DNA of 64,000 bases, taken from contig NZ_PGEP01000001.1 of NCBI RefSeq assembly GCF_002797445.1, positions 401,001-465,000 on the forward strand. The letters are read 5' to 3'. Positions 50,536 to 59,287 of this stretch are shown in pieces; the stretch's first letter is position 1, and every line of letters starts with the position of its first letter. Made by a program: the position numbers and the translations under genes. The notes below the pieces were generated by a model. The model was given only the letters and a program-made list of their open reading frames with translations, ran no database searches and was not told the origin of the DNA. This DNA is from Acidovorax sp. 69. GTDB lineage: Bacteria > Pseudomonadota > Gammaproteobacteria > Burkholderiales > Burkholderiaceae_C.

Positions 50536-51513
50536 TCAGGCGCTCAGCGCCGGGCCCTGGCCGTGCGAGGGCACACGCATGAGCGTGCTCTTGCCAAACA
50601 GCGACTCGACCAGGTCCACGGCCAGCACGGCCGTGCGGTTGCGCACATCGAGCGCGGGATTGAGTTCCACAATGTCCAGCGATGCCAGGCGTCCGCTGTC
50701 GGCGATCATCTCCATGCACAGCTGCGCCTCGCGGTAGGTGGGGCCACCGGGCACCGTGGTGCCCACGCCGGGTGCAATGTCGGGGTCCAGAAAATCCACA
50801 TCAAAACTCACATGCAGGTGGGTGTGCGCATCCAGCCCGGCCAGCGCCTGCTGCATGGTCTGGCGCATGCCCACTTCGTCGATGTAGCGCATGTCGAATA
50901 CCTCCAGGCCTTGCTCGTGCACAAAGCGCTTTTCGCCCGCGTCCACGCTGCGAATACCGATTTGCCGGATCTGCGAGGGGTGCAGCGCCGGGCTACCGCC
51001 CGGCATGCGGGCCAGCCCGGTCAGTGCCTCGGGGCCAAACCCGCACAGGCAGGCCACGGGCATGCCATGCACATTGCCGCTGGGCGTGAGTGCGCTGGTG
51101 TTGAAGTCGGCATGGGCGTCCAGCCACAACACGCGCAGCTTCTTGCCCGTCTCGGCGCAATGGCGCGCCACAGCGCTGATGCTGCCCAGGCCCAGGCAAT
51201 GGTCGCCGCCCAGCAGGATGGGCAGGTGGCCCAGCTGCAGTTCGGCATACACCGCCTCGAATACACGCTGGTTCCACTCCACCACCTCGGGCAGGTGGCG
51301 GTAGCCGTCCATGGGCGGCTTCCACGGGTTGGCTGGGCCGCTGAGGTTGCCCCGGTCAAACACTTGCAGCCCGTGCGATTCCAGCGCCGACTGTAGCCCC
51401 GCCACCCGCAACGCCTCGGGCCCCATGGAGGCGCCGCGCGCACCGGCGCCGATGTCGGTGGGGGCGCCGATCAGGCTGGTGGGCTGGGCGCTGCGCAGGG
51501 CGGTGGGGGGCAT
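50536..51513 (-). CDS. rocF: arginase
   Basis: The 325-residue ureohydrolase should hydrolyse arginine to ornithine and urea. The two-manganese motifs are GGDHCLGLGS, LWLDAHADFNT and SFDVDFLDPDIAPG. The N-terminal SLIGAPTDIGAGARGASMGPEA favours arginase over agmatinase. I used the ATG giving MPPTALRS; longer in-frame versions lack similarity. It is inserted, in the opposite direction, between lptE and holA, with 24 bases separating its stop from that of lptE. Confidence 0.92.
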   Translation of the reverse strand: MPPTALRSAQPTSLIGAPTDIGAGARGASMGPEALRVAGLQSALESHGLQVFDRGNLSGPANPWKPPMDGYRHLPEVVEWNQRVFEAVYAELQLGHLPILLGGDHCLGLGSISAVARHCAETGKKLRVLWLDAHADFNTSALTPSGNVHGMPVACLCGFGPEALTGLARMPGGSPALHPSQIRQIGIRSVDAGEKRFVHEQGLEVFDMRYIDEVGMRQTMQQALAGLDAHTHLHVSFDVDFLDPDIAPGVGTTVPGGPTYREAQLCMEMIADSGRLASLDIVELNPALDVRNRTAVLAVDLVESLFGKSTLMRVPSHGQGPALSA

Positions 51514-51706
51514 GGTGTGGGGGGCTTTCAGGGAATAGGCGGTGACGTTTCGGGCCGGGCGCAAGCGCTCGGAGGAATTCTCGGGGCTTTGGGAGCCAAT
51601 GAACAGTGAAAAAGCTGATCGTTCCGTCGCTCCCTTTGTGCACTGTGCGGGCGCACACTGGCAATCTGCGCAATGCCCTGCCAGGCAAGGCGATAAACTT
51701 TGCCGC

Positions 51707-52762
51707 ATGCAAGTCGCCTTGGCCCAACTCTCTCAGCATCTTCAACGGGCCCTGTCGCCGCTTTACGTCCTGCACGGCGATGAGCCCTTGTTGCAGCAAG
51801 AGGCGGCCGACGCCATCCGCGCCACCGCCCGCACCCAGGGCTATACCGAGCGCAGCAGCTACACCGTGGCCGGTGCCCACTTTGACTGGAGCGCAGTGCT
51901 GGCGGCAGGCGGCAGTTTGAGCCTGTTTGCCGACAAGCAGATCGTCGAAATCCGCATCCCCTCGGGCAAGCCCGGCAAAGACGGCAGCGTGGCCTTGCAG
52001 CATGTGGCCGAATCGGCCCGGGGCAATGACAGCACGCTCACCATCGTCATGCTGCCGCGCCTCGATAAAGCCACCAAAACCGGCGCCTGGTTTGCCGCGC
52101 TGGAGGGCAATGGCACGTCGATCCAGATCGACCCCATCGAGCGCGGCATGCTGCCGCAGTGGATTGCCCAGCGTCTGGCCACCCAGGGCCAGCGCGTGGT
52201 GGCTGGCGAGGAAGGTCAGCGCACCCTGCAATTTTTTGCCGACCGCGTTGAAGGCAATCTGCTCGCGGCGCACCAGGAGATCCAAAAGCTCGCATTGCTG
52301 CACCCTGCGGGCGAGCTCACGCAAGCCCAGGTCGAAGCCGCCGTGCTCAACGTGGCCCGCTACGACGTGTTCAAGCTGTCCGAATCGGTGCTGGCCGGGC
52401 AAACAGCCCGCGTGCAGCGCATGCTCGACGGCCTGCAGGCCGAGGGCGAGGCCGAGGTGTTGGTGCACTGGGCGCTGGCCGAAGACATCCGCGCCTTGAA
52501 GCGCGTGAAAGACGCCATGAACGCCGGCCGCCCTTTGCCCATGGCCCTGCGCGAAAACCGCATCTGGGGCCCCAAGGAGCGATTGTTTGAACGCATCCTG
52601 CCCAAGGCCAGCGACGCCGCCCTGGCGCGCCTGCTGCAGTCGGCCCACACGGTCGATGGCATCGTCAAAGGGCTCAAGCAGCCCGACTGGCCGCAAGACG
52701 GCTGGCAGGCCCTGCAGCGCCTGGCCTTTCAGCTGTGCCGGTTGGCGCAGGCGGCGCGTTAA
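51707..52762 (+). CDS. holA: DNA polymerase III delta subunit
   Basis: The 351-residue subunit opens the sliding clamp as part of the clamp loader. LYVLHGDEPLLQQEAADAIR at the N-terminus, FADKQIVEIRIPSGKPGKDG, and the C-terminal collar region ALAEDIRALKRVKDAM are typical of HolA. The start MQVALAQLSQHLQ follows family practice; a longer frame upstream overlaps the divergent arginase leader. If the holD call is correct, two clamp-loader genes lie in this window. Confidence 0.95.
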   Translation: MQVALAQLSQHLQRALSPLYVLHGDEPLLQQEAADAIRATARTQGYTERSSYTVAGAHFDWSAVLAAGGSLSLFADKQIVEIRIPSGKPGKDGSVALQHVAESARGNDSTLTIVMLPRLDKATKTGAWFAALEGNGTSIQIDPIERGMLPQWIAQRLATQGQRVVAGEEGQRTLQFFADRVEGNLLAAHQEIQKLALLHPAGELTQAQVEAAVLNVARYDVFKLSESVLAGQTARVQRMLDGLQAEGEAEVLVHWALAEDIRALKRVKDAMNAGRPLPMALRENRIWGPKERLFERILPKASDAALARLLQSAHTVDGIVKGLKQPDWPQDGWQALQRLAFQLCRLAQAAR

Positions 52763-52806
52763 AGTGACTCGCTGAATTTTCAACCCGTGTTGCAGGAGCG
52801 CTGCCG

Positions 52807-54324
52807 ATGCCCCGTCCGATCTTCCGTATCAGCCCCTCCCTGCACGTCGGCCTCGTGGCCCTGGCCCTGGCGGGGTTCTCTGCTGCAGCCCAGGCGCCGA
52901 TTGATGTCCGCATCGCGCTGGTCATTGGCAATGCGTCCTATCCAGGCGGTGCCGCGCTGGCCAATCCGCTCAACGATGCCCAGGCCATGGGCGCCGTGTT
53001 GCGCAAGGTGGGGTTTACGGTGGTGGAGGTGCGCGATGGGTCTCGCGCCCAGATGACCGATGCGCTGGAGCTGGTTTCTGCAGCGCTGCGCGGCAAGCAG
53101 GGGGTGGGGATGCTGTACTACGCCGGCCACGGGTTGCAGCTGGACTGGCGCAACTACATGGTTCCCGTGGATGCCAGGCTGCGTACTGCGGCCGATGTTC
53201 CCGCCCAGTCGGTGGATGTCAGCGCGGTGATCGCTGGCTTCAAGGCGGCGGGGAACCGCATGAACATCGTGGTGCTTGACGCTTGCCGTGACAATCCGTT
53301 CCAGGGCACGGGAACCGGCAAGGGGCTGGCCCAGCAGGATGCGCCGCCTGGAACCTTCTTGGCCTATGCGACCGCGCCGGGCAATGTGGCCGATGATGGC
53401 GAGGGCGGCAATGGCCTGTACACCGGTTTCCTGTTGCAGGAGCTGGCCAAGCCGGCGACCCGCATCGAAGACGTTTTCAAGCGCGTGCGGCTGCAGGTGC
53501 GCCAAAAGAGCGAAGGGCGCCAGATCCCCTGGGAAAGCACCAGCCTCGAGGACGATTTCTTCTTCAACGAACCAAAGTCGGCCCAAGTCGTCCCTCTGGA
53601 GAAAGCGCGTGAGGCAGCGTTTCCGCAGGAAAAGGCGGATTGGGACAAGATCAAGGCTTCACGGGTTGCCAATGATTTCTATGAGTTCCTGAACAAGTAC
53701 CCCAGCGGCCTTATCAGCGAGACGGCGCAGGACAAGCTGCAGCGCCTCGACACAGCCAAGGTCACGGCAACGCCGGTGCAGGGCCGCGATGCCATCACCC
53801 GGCGCACCATCCGGTTGGGTGACACCACGGAATACGTCTACCGCGACCTGCTCACGCAGCTGGAGCAAAAGCGGGAAACCCTGAAAGTCACTTCGGTCAC
53901 CGATGAGCTGATCGAATTCAATGGCGGCAAGGTGGTCTGGACTGTGGGCGGGGCGACCGTGAAGAACGACCAGGGCCTGGAGTTCGATCCGCCCGTGCAG
54001 ACCCTGCCCGTGGGGGACATCCAGCTGGGCAAGCGGTGGGCCACGCGGTCCAACTTCCTGGTTCCGCATCGCAACGTGCGTGGCTGGACGGAAGAGGATA
54101 GCTTTGTCGTGGGCTATGAAGACATCGAGGTGCCGGCAGGCCGCTTCAAGGCCTGGCGGATCGAAACCAAGATGCGCACCGAGGGGGGGCTGTTCGCGCA
54201 GATCACCAACTGGGTTACCTCCGACGGCCGCTTGGTGAAGTACGTCCGCAAAGGTCGCACGCGGGACGGCAAGGATGCCAGCTGGATGCGTGAGATGACC
54301 CGCTTCGAGCCCGGGCCAGGCTGA
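52807..54324 (+). CDS. periplasmic caspase family (peptidase C14) protein
   Basis: The 505-residue protein has a signal peptide ending AQA near residue 30 and then a caspase-hemoglobinase fold. RIALVIGNASYPGGAALANP opens it, LYYAGHGLQ holds catalytic His108 and VVLDACRDNPF holds catalytic Cys160. A linker region (residues about 290-330) has an alpha-helical repeat with DFYEFLNKYPSGLISETAQDKL. The last 150 residues form a beta-rich domain with conserved aromatic residues that I cannot name. Bacterial orthocaspases usually prefer basic P1 residues; the target here is unknown. It lies between holA and proA, which are often adjacent. Confidence 0.88.
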   Translation: MPRPIFRISPSLHVGLVALALAGFSAAAQAPIDVRIALVIGNASYPGGAALANPLNDAQAMGAVLRKVGFTVVEVRDGSRAQMTDALELVSAALRGKQGVGMLYYAGHGLQLDWRNYMVPVDARLRTAADVPAQSVDVSAVIAGFKAAGNRMNIVVLDACRDNPFQGTGTGKGLAQQDAPPGTFLAYATAPGNVADDGEGGNGLYTGFLLQELAKPATRIEDVFKRVRLQVRQKSEGRQIPWESTSLEDDFFFNEPKSAQVVPLEKAREAAFPQEKADWDKIKASRVANDFYEFLNKYPSGLISETAQDKLQRLDTAKVTATPVQGRDAITRRTIRLGDTTEYVYRDLLTQLEQKRETLKVTSVTDELIEFNGGKVVWTVGGATVKNDQGLEFDPPVQTLPVGDIQLGKRWATRSNFLVPHRNVRGWTEEDSFVVGYEDIEVPAGRFKAWRIETKMRTEGGLFAQITNWVTSDGRLVKYVRKGRTRDGKDASWMREMTRFEPGPG

Positions 54325-54331
54325 GGAATTC

Positions 54332-54386
54332 TTGCCAAAATGTGCTCTGGCGCGCCTCCATCAAGTGCTGATTGCTATCAAAAGAG
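54332..54386. repeat. dispersed repeat overlapping the 3' end of the small unknown gene
   Basis: On the minus strand this reads CTCTTTTGATAGCAATCAGC, ACTTGATGGAGGCGCGCCAG and AGCACATTTTGGCAAG. The TGATAGC core supplies the TGA stop of the leftward gene beginning at 54680. Confidence 0.75.
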
Positions 54387-54680
54387 TGGTGAAGGCTCAG
54401 GCGGCGTCCACCCCCCCCGCGCCTTCTCCACCCACATCTGCAAATTCGCCACCAGATCCTTCTGGCTGAACGAGCAGCTTTCTTCCGAAAACAGAGCGCT
54501 CGATTCCAGTCGGTCCAGCAGGTTAAGCAGCACCTCGCTGTAGCGCGGGGGCAGGGCGGCCAGCAGGGTGGTTTGCTGGCGGGCCAGCGTGCTCAGGGTG
54601 GCGGCGGTGTGGTCACCGCGTTCAAAGGCTTGCAGGGCCTGGGTCAGGGTGGTGAGCTGGGTGTGGGCGGTGTCGGTCAT
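54378..54680 (-). CDS. small conserved-looking protein of unknown function
   Basis: I do not recognise this 100-residue protein. It is mostly helical, with the start MTDTAHTQLTTLTQALQAFE, a middle LLAALPPRYSEVLLNLLDRLE and a tryptophan-containing C-terminus MWVEKARGGWTPPEPSPLF. It has no signal peptide or membrane segment. It is divergent from proA by 65 bases, and its last codons and stop are provided by a dispersed repeat, so the original end may have been different. Coding character is reasonable, but expression is unproven. Confidence 0.6.
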   Translation of the reverse strand: MTDTAHTQLTTLTQALQAFERGDHTAATLSTLARQQTTLLAALPPRYSEVLLNLLDRLESSALFSEESCSFSQKDLVANLQMWVEKARGGWTPPEPSPLF

Positions 54681-54745
54681 GGCCGGGGGCGGTGGTGAGT
54701 CGGGCAAGGCTGCAAGGGTAAAGCCAAGTGCGGCAAAATCGACAG

Positions 54746-56026
54746 ATGACCGCCCTCAACGTCGCTGAATACACGCACACCCTCGGATTCCAGGCAAAAA
54801 CCGCCTCTGCGCTGATGGCCAAAGCGCCGACAGCTATCAAAAACAAAGCATTGAAGGCCTTGGCCCGGCTGCTGCGCGAGCAGACCGAAGCGCTTCAGGT
54901 GGACAATGCCCGCGACTTGGAGCGCGCCCGCGCGGCTGGCTTGGCCGAGCCGATGGTGGACCGTTTGAAGCTCAGCCCCAAGGTGCTGGAGACCTGCGCC
55001 GAAGGCTGCGAGCAGCTGGCGGCCATGCCCGACATCATTGGCGAAATCCTCGGCATGAAGCAGCAGCCCAGCGGCATCCGCGTGGGGCAGATGCGGGTGC
55101 CGATTGGGGTGTTCGGCATGATCTACGAAAGCCGTCCGAACGTGACCATCGAAGCGGCCAGCCTCAGCATCAAGAGCGGCAACGCCTGCATCCTGCGTGG
55201 CGGCTCCGAAGCCATTGATTCCAACCGCGCCCTCGCCAAGCTGGTGCAGCAGGCGCTGGCAGAAAGCGGCCTGCCGCAAGATGCGGTGCAACTGGTGCAG
55301 ACCACCGACCGCGAGGCCGTGGGTCAGCTGATCACCATGCCGCAGTTTGTGGACGTGATCATCCCGCGCGGTGGCAAGGGCCTGATCGAGCGCATCAGCC
55401 GCGATGCCAAGGTGCCCGTCATCAAGCACCTGGACGGCAACTGCCACACCTATGTGGATGACCCCTGCGACATCGCCATGGCGGTGAAGGTGGCCGACAA
55501 CGCCAAGACGAACAAGTACAGCCCCTGCAACGCCAGCGAAGGCCTGCTGGTGGCGCGGGGTGTGGCGGCAGAGTTTTTGCCGCAGATTGGCGCCGTGTAT
55601 GCCGCCAAGGGTGTGGAGATGCGCGGCTGCCCCGAGTCGCTGGCGATTCTGCAATCGGTGGCGGGTGCCAAGCTGGTGCCTGCGACGGAGCAGGACTGGA
55701 GCGAGGAATACCTGGCACCCATCATCAGCGTGAAGGTGGTGGCGGGCGTGGACGAGGCCATTGCCCACATCAACCAGTATTCCAGCCACCACACCGATGC
55801 CATCCTGACGCGCGACCACATGCACGCCCAGCAGTTCCTGCGCGAAGTGGATTCGGCCAGCGTGATGGTGAACACCAGCACGCGTTTTGCTGATGGCTTT
55901 GAATTCGGGCTGGGCGCCGAAATCGGCATCAGCACCGACAAGTTCCATGCCCGCGGGCCTGTGGGGCTTGAAGGCCTGACCTCGCTCAAGTACGTGGTAC
56001 TGGGTGAGGGCGAGGTGCGTGGCTGA
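54746..56026 (+). CDS. proA: gamma-glutamyl phosphate reductase
   Basis: The 426-residue enzyme reduces glutamyl phosphate to the semialdehyde in proline synthesis. [32 protein letters not shown] and [11 protein letters not shown] (with the catalytic cysteine) are conserved. The start MTALNVAEY is preferred to an upstream in-frame start because it fits the family length. Residues about 26-34 (APTAIKNKA) coincide with a half copy of the dispersed repeat near the variable N-terminus. Confidence 0.95.
   Translation: MTALNVAEYTHTLGFQAKTASALMAKAPTAIKNKALKALARLLREQTEALQVDNARDLERARAAGLAEPMVDRLKLSPKVLETCAEGCEQLAAMPDIIGEILGMKQQPSGIRVGQMRVPIGVFGMIYESRPNVTIEAASLSIKSGNACILRGGSEAIDSNRALAKLVQQALAESGLPQDAVQLVQTTDREAVGQLITMPQFVDVIIPRGGKGLIERISRDAKVPVIKHLDGNCHTYVDDPCDIAMAVKVADNAKTNKYSPCNASEGLLVARGVAAEFLPQIGAVYAAKGVEMRGCPESLAILQSVAGAKLVPATEQDWSEEYLAPIISVKVVAGVDEAIAHINQYSSHHTDAILTRDHMHAQQFLREVDSASVMVNTSTRFADGFEFGLGAEIGISTDKFHARGPVGLEGLTSLKYVVLGEGEVRG
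54822..54846. repeat. half copy of the dispersed repeat in proA
   Basis: The minus strand reads TTTTTGATAGCTGTCGGCGC, the left half of the repeat up to the first arm. The right half is missing. Confidence 0.5.
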
Positions 56027-56032
56027 TTTGCT

Positions 56033-56080
56033 CCTTTTTTCATAGCTGGTAGCGCTTGAAATATCTGCGCTCAAGGCCAA
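56033..56080. repeat. dispersed repeat in the trkA leader
   Basis: The plus strand reads CTTTTTTCATAGCTGGTAGC, GCTTGAAATATCTGCGCTCA and then AGGCCAA. It fills nearly all the 60 bases between proA and trkA and lies where the trkA ribosome binding site should be. Confidence 0.85.
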
Positions 56081-56086
56081 TACCAC

Positions 56087-57550
56087 ATGAAAATCATCAT
56101 CCTCGGAGCGGGCCGCGTGGGCCAGAGCGTGGCGGACAGCCTGGTGTCGGAGCGCAATGACATCACCGTCATTGACACCGACGCCGCGCGCCTGCGTGAC
56201 CTGGAGTCGCGCTTTGATTTGCGCGGCGTGGTGGGCAACGGCATCGAGCCCGCCGTGCTGGCCGAGGCGGGCGCCGAGGACACCGACCTGCTGATCGCCT
56301 GCGCTGCGCAGGACGAGACCAACCTGGTGTGCTGCAAGATCGCGCAGCTGATGTTCAACATCCCCAAGCGCATTGCACGGGTGCGCTCCAGCGGCTTTCA
56401 GGGCGACGACCGGCTGGTGGGCCCCGAGGGGTTTGCCGTGGACCGCATCATCTGCCCCGAGGAGTCCCTGACGCGCTACATCGGCAAGCTCATCGAGCAC
56501 CCCGAGGCCATGCAGGTGCGCGAGTTTGCCGGGGGCCGTGCCTGTCTGGTGTCGGGCCGGGCGAGGCCCGGTGCGCCCATGGTGGGCCCCACGATTGGCG
56601 AGCTGCGCGAGCGTGCGCCCGAGATGGCCATGCGTTTGGTGGCCATCTACCGCCGTTTTGCCGACGAGCCCGACCGCTTCATCGCCTGTGACGGCGCGAC
56701 CCGCATCGAGCCCGGCGACGAGGTGTTTGTGCTGGCGGCGCACGAGCATATCGCCAACGTGCTCGCAGCCCTGCACCGGCCCGCATCGCAGCAGCCCCAG
56801 CCCGTGCGCCGCATCATGATCGCGGGCGGCGGCGGGGTGGGCTTGCGGCTGGCGCGGCAACTGGCGCAGACGCCGGGGCGATTCAACATCAAGATCATCG
56901 AAGACCATGCCGACCGGTGTGTGGAGCTGGCGTCGGCCTTGCCGTCCGAAGTGCTGGTGCTGCAGGGCGACACCACCGACGAGGATTTGCTGGGCGATGA
57001 GGGCATCGAAGAGGTGGATCTCTTCCTGGCACTCACCGACGACGACGAGGACAACATCATGTCCTGCCTGCTGGCCAAACGCATGGGCGCGAGCCGGGTG
57101 CTGGCGCTTATCAACCGGCGCAGCTATGCCGACCTGATGCACGGCACGCAGATCGACATCGCGCTGTCGCCCGCGCAGGCCATGCTGGGTGAGCTGCTGG
57201 CCTATGTGCGCCAGGGCGACGTGCAGGCGGTGCACAGCCTGCGCCGGGGCGTGGCCGAGGCACTGGAGATCGTGGCGCGCGGCGACCGCAAAAGCTCCCG
57301 TGTGGTGGGCCGCAAGGTGAGCGAACTGGCGTTGCCGCGCGATGTGCACATCGGCTTGATCGTGCGTGGGCTGCCGGATGCAATGGACGCCACAGGCACC
57401 GCCGCCGCCGAGCTGCGCGAGCCCGAAGTCATCATCCCGCGCAGCGGAACGGTGATCGAGAGCAATGACCATGTGGTCTTTTTCCTGCCCAACAAGCGGC
57501 TGGTGCGCGACGTGGAAAAGCTCTTCCGCGTGAGCGCGACGTTCTTTTGA
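56087..57550 (+). CDS. trkA: Trk potassium system regulatory subunit TrkA
   Basis: The 487-residue cytoplasmic protein has two RCK units, each a Rossmann domain followed by a TrkA-C domain. The first begins MKIIILGAGRVGQSVADSL and the second begins IMIAGGGGVGLRLARQL near residue 243; both bind nicotinamide nucleotides and gate TrkH. There is no strong Shine-Dalgarno site because a dispersed repeat occupies the leader. trkH follows after a 175-base repeat-rich spacer. Confidence 0.96.
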   Translation: MKIIILGAGRVGQSVADSLVSERNDITVIDTDAARLRDLESRFDLRGVVGNGIEPAVLAEAGAEDTDLLIACAAQDETNLVCCKIAQLMFNIPKRIARVRSSGFQGDDRLVGPEGFAVDRIICPEESLTRYIGKLIEHPEAMQVREFAGGRACLVSGRARPGAPMVGPTIGELRERAPEMAMRLVAIYRRFADEPDRFIACDGATRIEPGDEVFVLAAHEHIANVLAALHRPASQQPQPVRRIMIAGGGGVGLRLARQLAQTPGRFNIKIIEDHADRCVELASALPSEVLVLQGDTTDEDLLGDEGIEEVDLFLALTDDDEDNIMSCLLAKRMGASRVLALINRRSYADLMHGTQIDIALSPAQAMLGELLAYVRQGDVQAVHSLRRGVAEALEIVARGDRKSSRVVGRKVSELALPRDVHIGLIVRGLPDAMDATGTAAAELREPEVIIPRSGTVIESNDHVVFFLPNKRLVRDVEKLFRVSATFF

Positions 57551-57725
57551 TGCACCCCCCTGAGTCGCTTCGCGCCTTCCCCCCGCTCTCGCAGCGCTGC
57601 GCGCAGCGGGCAGGGGGACGCCGCCAGCGCGGCGGGGCGGCCCTTGCGCGGCGGCCCTCCCCTGGGCTGCGCCAGTATCGACGGCTGTATGCGATGTCGG
57701 CTGCCATGGACCAAGGGGGCCCGTC
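57551..57725. repeat. GC-rich intergenic REP-like element between trkA and trkH
   Basis: The spacer contains CCCCCTGAGTCGCTTCGCGC and CTTCCCCCC, then GCAGCGCTGCGCGCAGCGGG and GGGGGACGCCGCCAGCGCGG. These sections can fold by pairing C-runs with G-runs around the central GCAGCGCTGC palindrome. Elements with this opening are familiar to me from intergenic regions of Comamonadaceae. It probably forms a stable hairpin in the trkA-trkH message. Confidence 0.65.
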
Positions 57726-59192
57726 ATGACGGACATGTTTCCCGTTCTGCGTGTGCTGGGCATCCTGGTGATGATTTTTTCCCTGTCCATGGGGCTGCCT
57801 CTGGCGGTGTCCCTGTGGACGCGTGACGGTGTCTGGCATGTGTACCCGCAGGCCATGGGTGCCACGATGCTGGCGGGCGCATGGCTGTGGTGGCGGCTGC
57901 GGTTGTTTCGGCAGGAGCTGCAACCGCGCCACGGCGTGATGCTGGTCTCGCTGGTGTGGATGCTGCTGCCCCTGTCGGCCGCGTTGCCGCTGATGCTGGC
58001 GGGGCACCACACCGGGCAGCCGCTGTCGTTCACGCACGCTTACTTTGAGGCCGTGTCGGGGTTGACCACCACGGGCTCCACCGTGCTCGCGGGCCTGGAT
58101 GCCTTGCCGGTGTCGGTGAATGTGTGGCGCACCTTCCTGCAATGGATGGGCGGGATGGGCATCCTGATCCTGGCCGTGGCCGTGCTGCCCTTGCTGGGCG
58201 TGGGCGGCAGCCAGCTGTTCAAGGCCGAGGCGGCGGGGCCGCTCAAGGACACGAAACTCACGCCGCGCATGACCGGTACGGCCAAGGGGCTGTGGGGTGT
58301 GTATGCGCTGTTTTCCGTGTTGTGTGGCCTGGCCTACTGGGTGGCGGGCATGGAGCCGCTGGATGCGCTGATGCACATGTTCACCACGGTGAGCCTGGGG
58401 GGGCTGTCATCACACGATCTGAGCTTCGGGTATTTCCAGTCACCCCTGTTGGAGGCGATCTGCATCTTTTTCATGCTGGTGGCCAGCTGCAATTTTGCGC
58501 TGTACTTCGTGGCCATTCGCAAGGGCCAGTGGGGTGGCTTCTGGGGCGACCCCGAGCTGCGGGCCACCTTGTTCGCCCTGATCGGCGGCGGGTTGCTGGT
58601 GGCGCTGCTGCTATGGGCCAAGGGTGTGTATGCGCCGCTCGATGCGCTGCGTCACGGCATGTTCAACCTGGTGTCGATGGCCACCACCACGGGCTATGCC
58701 ACGGTGGACTATCTGGCCTGGCCTGTGTTTGCTCCGGTGTTCATGCTGCTTTTGTCGGGTGTGGCGACCAGTGCGGGATCGACGGGCGGAGGGATCAAGA
58801 TGGTGCGCATGCTCATCCTGGTGAAGCAGGCGCGGCGGGAGATGAACCGCCTGGTGCACCCGCGTGCCGTGCAGCCTGTGTGTTTGGGCGGGGGCGTGGT
58901 GGACAACCGGGTGATCTTCTCTGTGCTGGCCTTCATGCTGGTCTATGGCGGCACAGTGTTTGGGCTCAGCATGGTCATGCTGCTGACCGACCTGGACCCG
59001 GTGACCGCGTTTTCGGTGGTGCTGGCCAGCGTCAACTGTGCGGGGCCAGGCCTGGGCAGCGTGGGGCCAGCGTCTAACTATGCGGTGTTGACCGATTTCC
59101 AGATCTGGGTGTGTACGCTGGCCATGCTGCTGGGGCGTCTGGAGATACTGAGTTTCATGGCCCTTCTCACCCCCGCGTTCTGGCGCCGGTAG
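57726..59192 (+). CDS. trkH: Trk potassium uptake membrane protein TrkH
   Basis: The 488-residue channel subunit has four M1-P-M2 repeats. The selectivity-filter regions are visible as SGLTTTGSTV, TVSLGGLSSHD, SMATTTGYATVD and SVNCAGPGLGSVGP, with the gating-loop region in TSAGSTGGGIKMVRMLILVKQ. It takes up K+ under TrkA control. GGGGG before the ATG may serve as ribosome site. With trkA, and with kup 1.6 kb downstream, it forms a potassium uptake region. Confidence 0.96.
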   Translation: MTDMFPVLRVLGILVMIFSLSMGLPLAVSLWTRDGVWHVYPQAMGATMLAGAWLWWRLRLFRQELQPRHGVMLVSLVWMLLPLSAALPLMLAGHHTGQPLSFTHAYFEAVSGLTTTGSTVLAGLDALPVSVNVWRTFLQWMGGMGILILAVAVLPLLGVGGSQLFKAEAAGPLKDTKLTPRMTGTAKGLWGVYALFSVLCGLAYWVAGMEPLDALMHMFTTVSLGGLSSHDLSFGYFQSPLLEAICIFFMLVASCNFALYFVAIRKGQWGGFWGDPELRATLFALIGGGLLVALLLWAKGVYAPLDALRHGMFNLVSMATTTGYATVDYLAWPVFAPVFMLLLSGVATSAGSTGGGIKMVRMLILVKQARREMNRLVHPRAVQPVCLGGGVVDNRVIFSVLAFMLVYGGTVFGLSMVMLLTDLDPVTAFSVVLASVNCAGPGLGSVGPASNYAVLTDFQIWVCTLAMLLGRLEILSFMALLTPAFWRR

Positions 59193-59287
59193 CCGGCTTG
59201 GCTGTTGCTGCCCAGGATGCGACTTGCGAAAACCCGGCCTGACCCCACATCCTACAATTCACCGCAATCGCTTCCCGAGGGCTTCCC

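Noticed and set aside
54677..58033. Open frame of 1118 codons on the minus strand
   Set aside because: It is antisense to proA, trkA and part of trkH, has His/Gly/Arg-rich composition without domains, and results from the third-position GC bias of the real genes.
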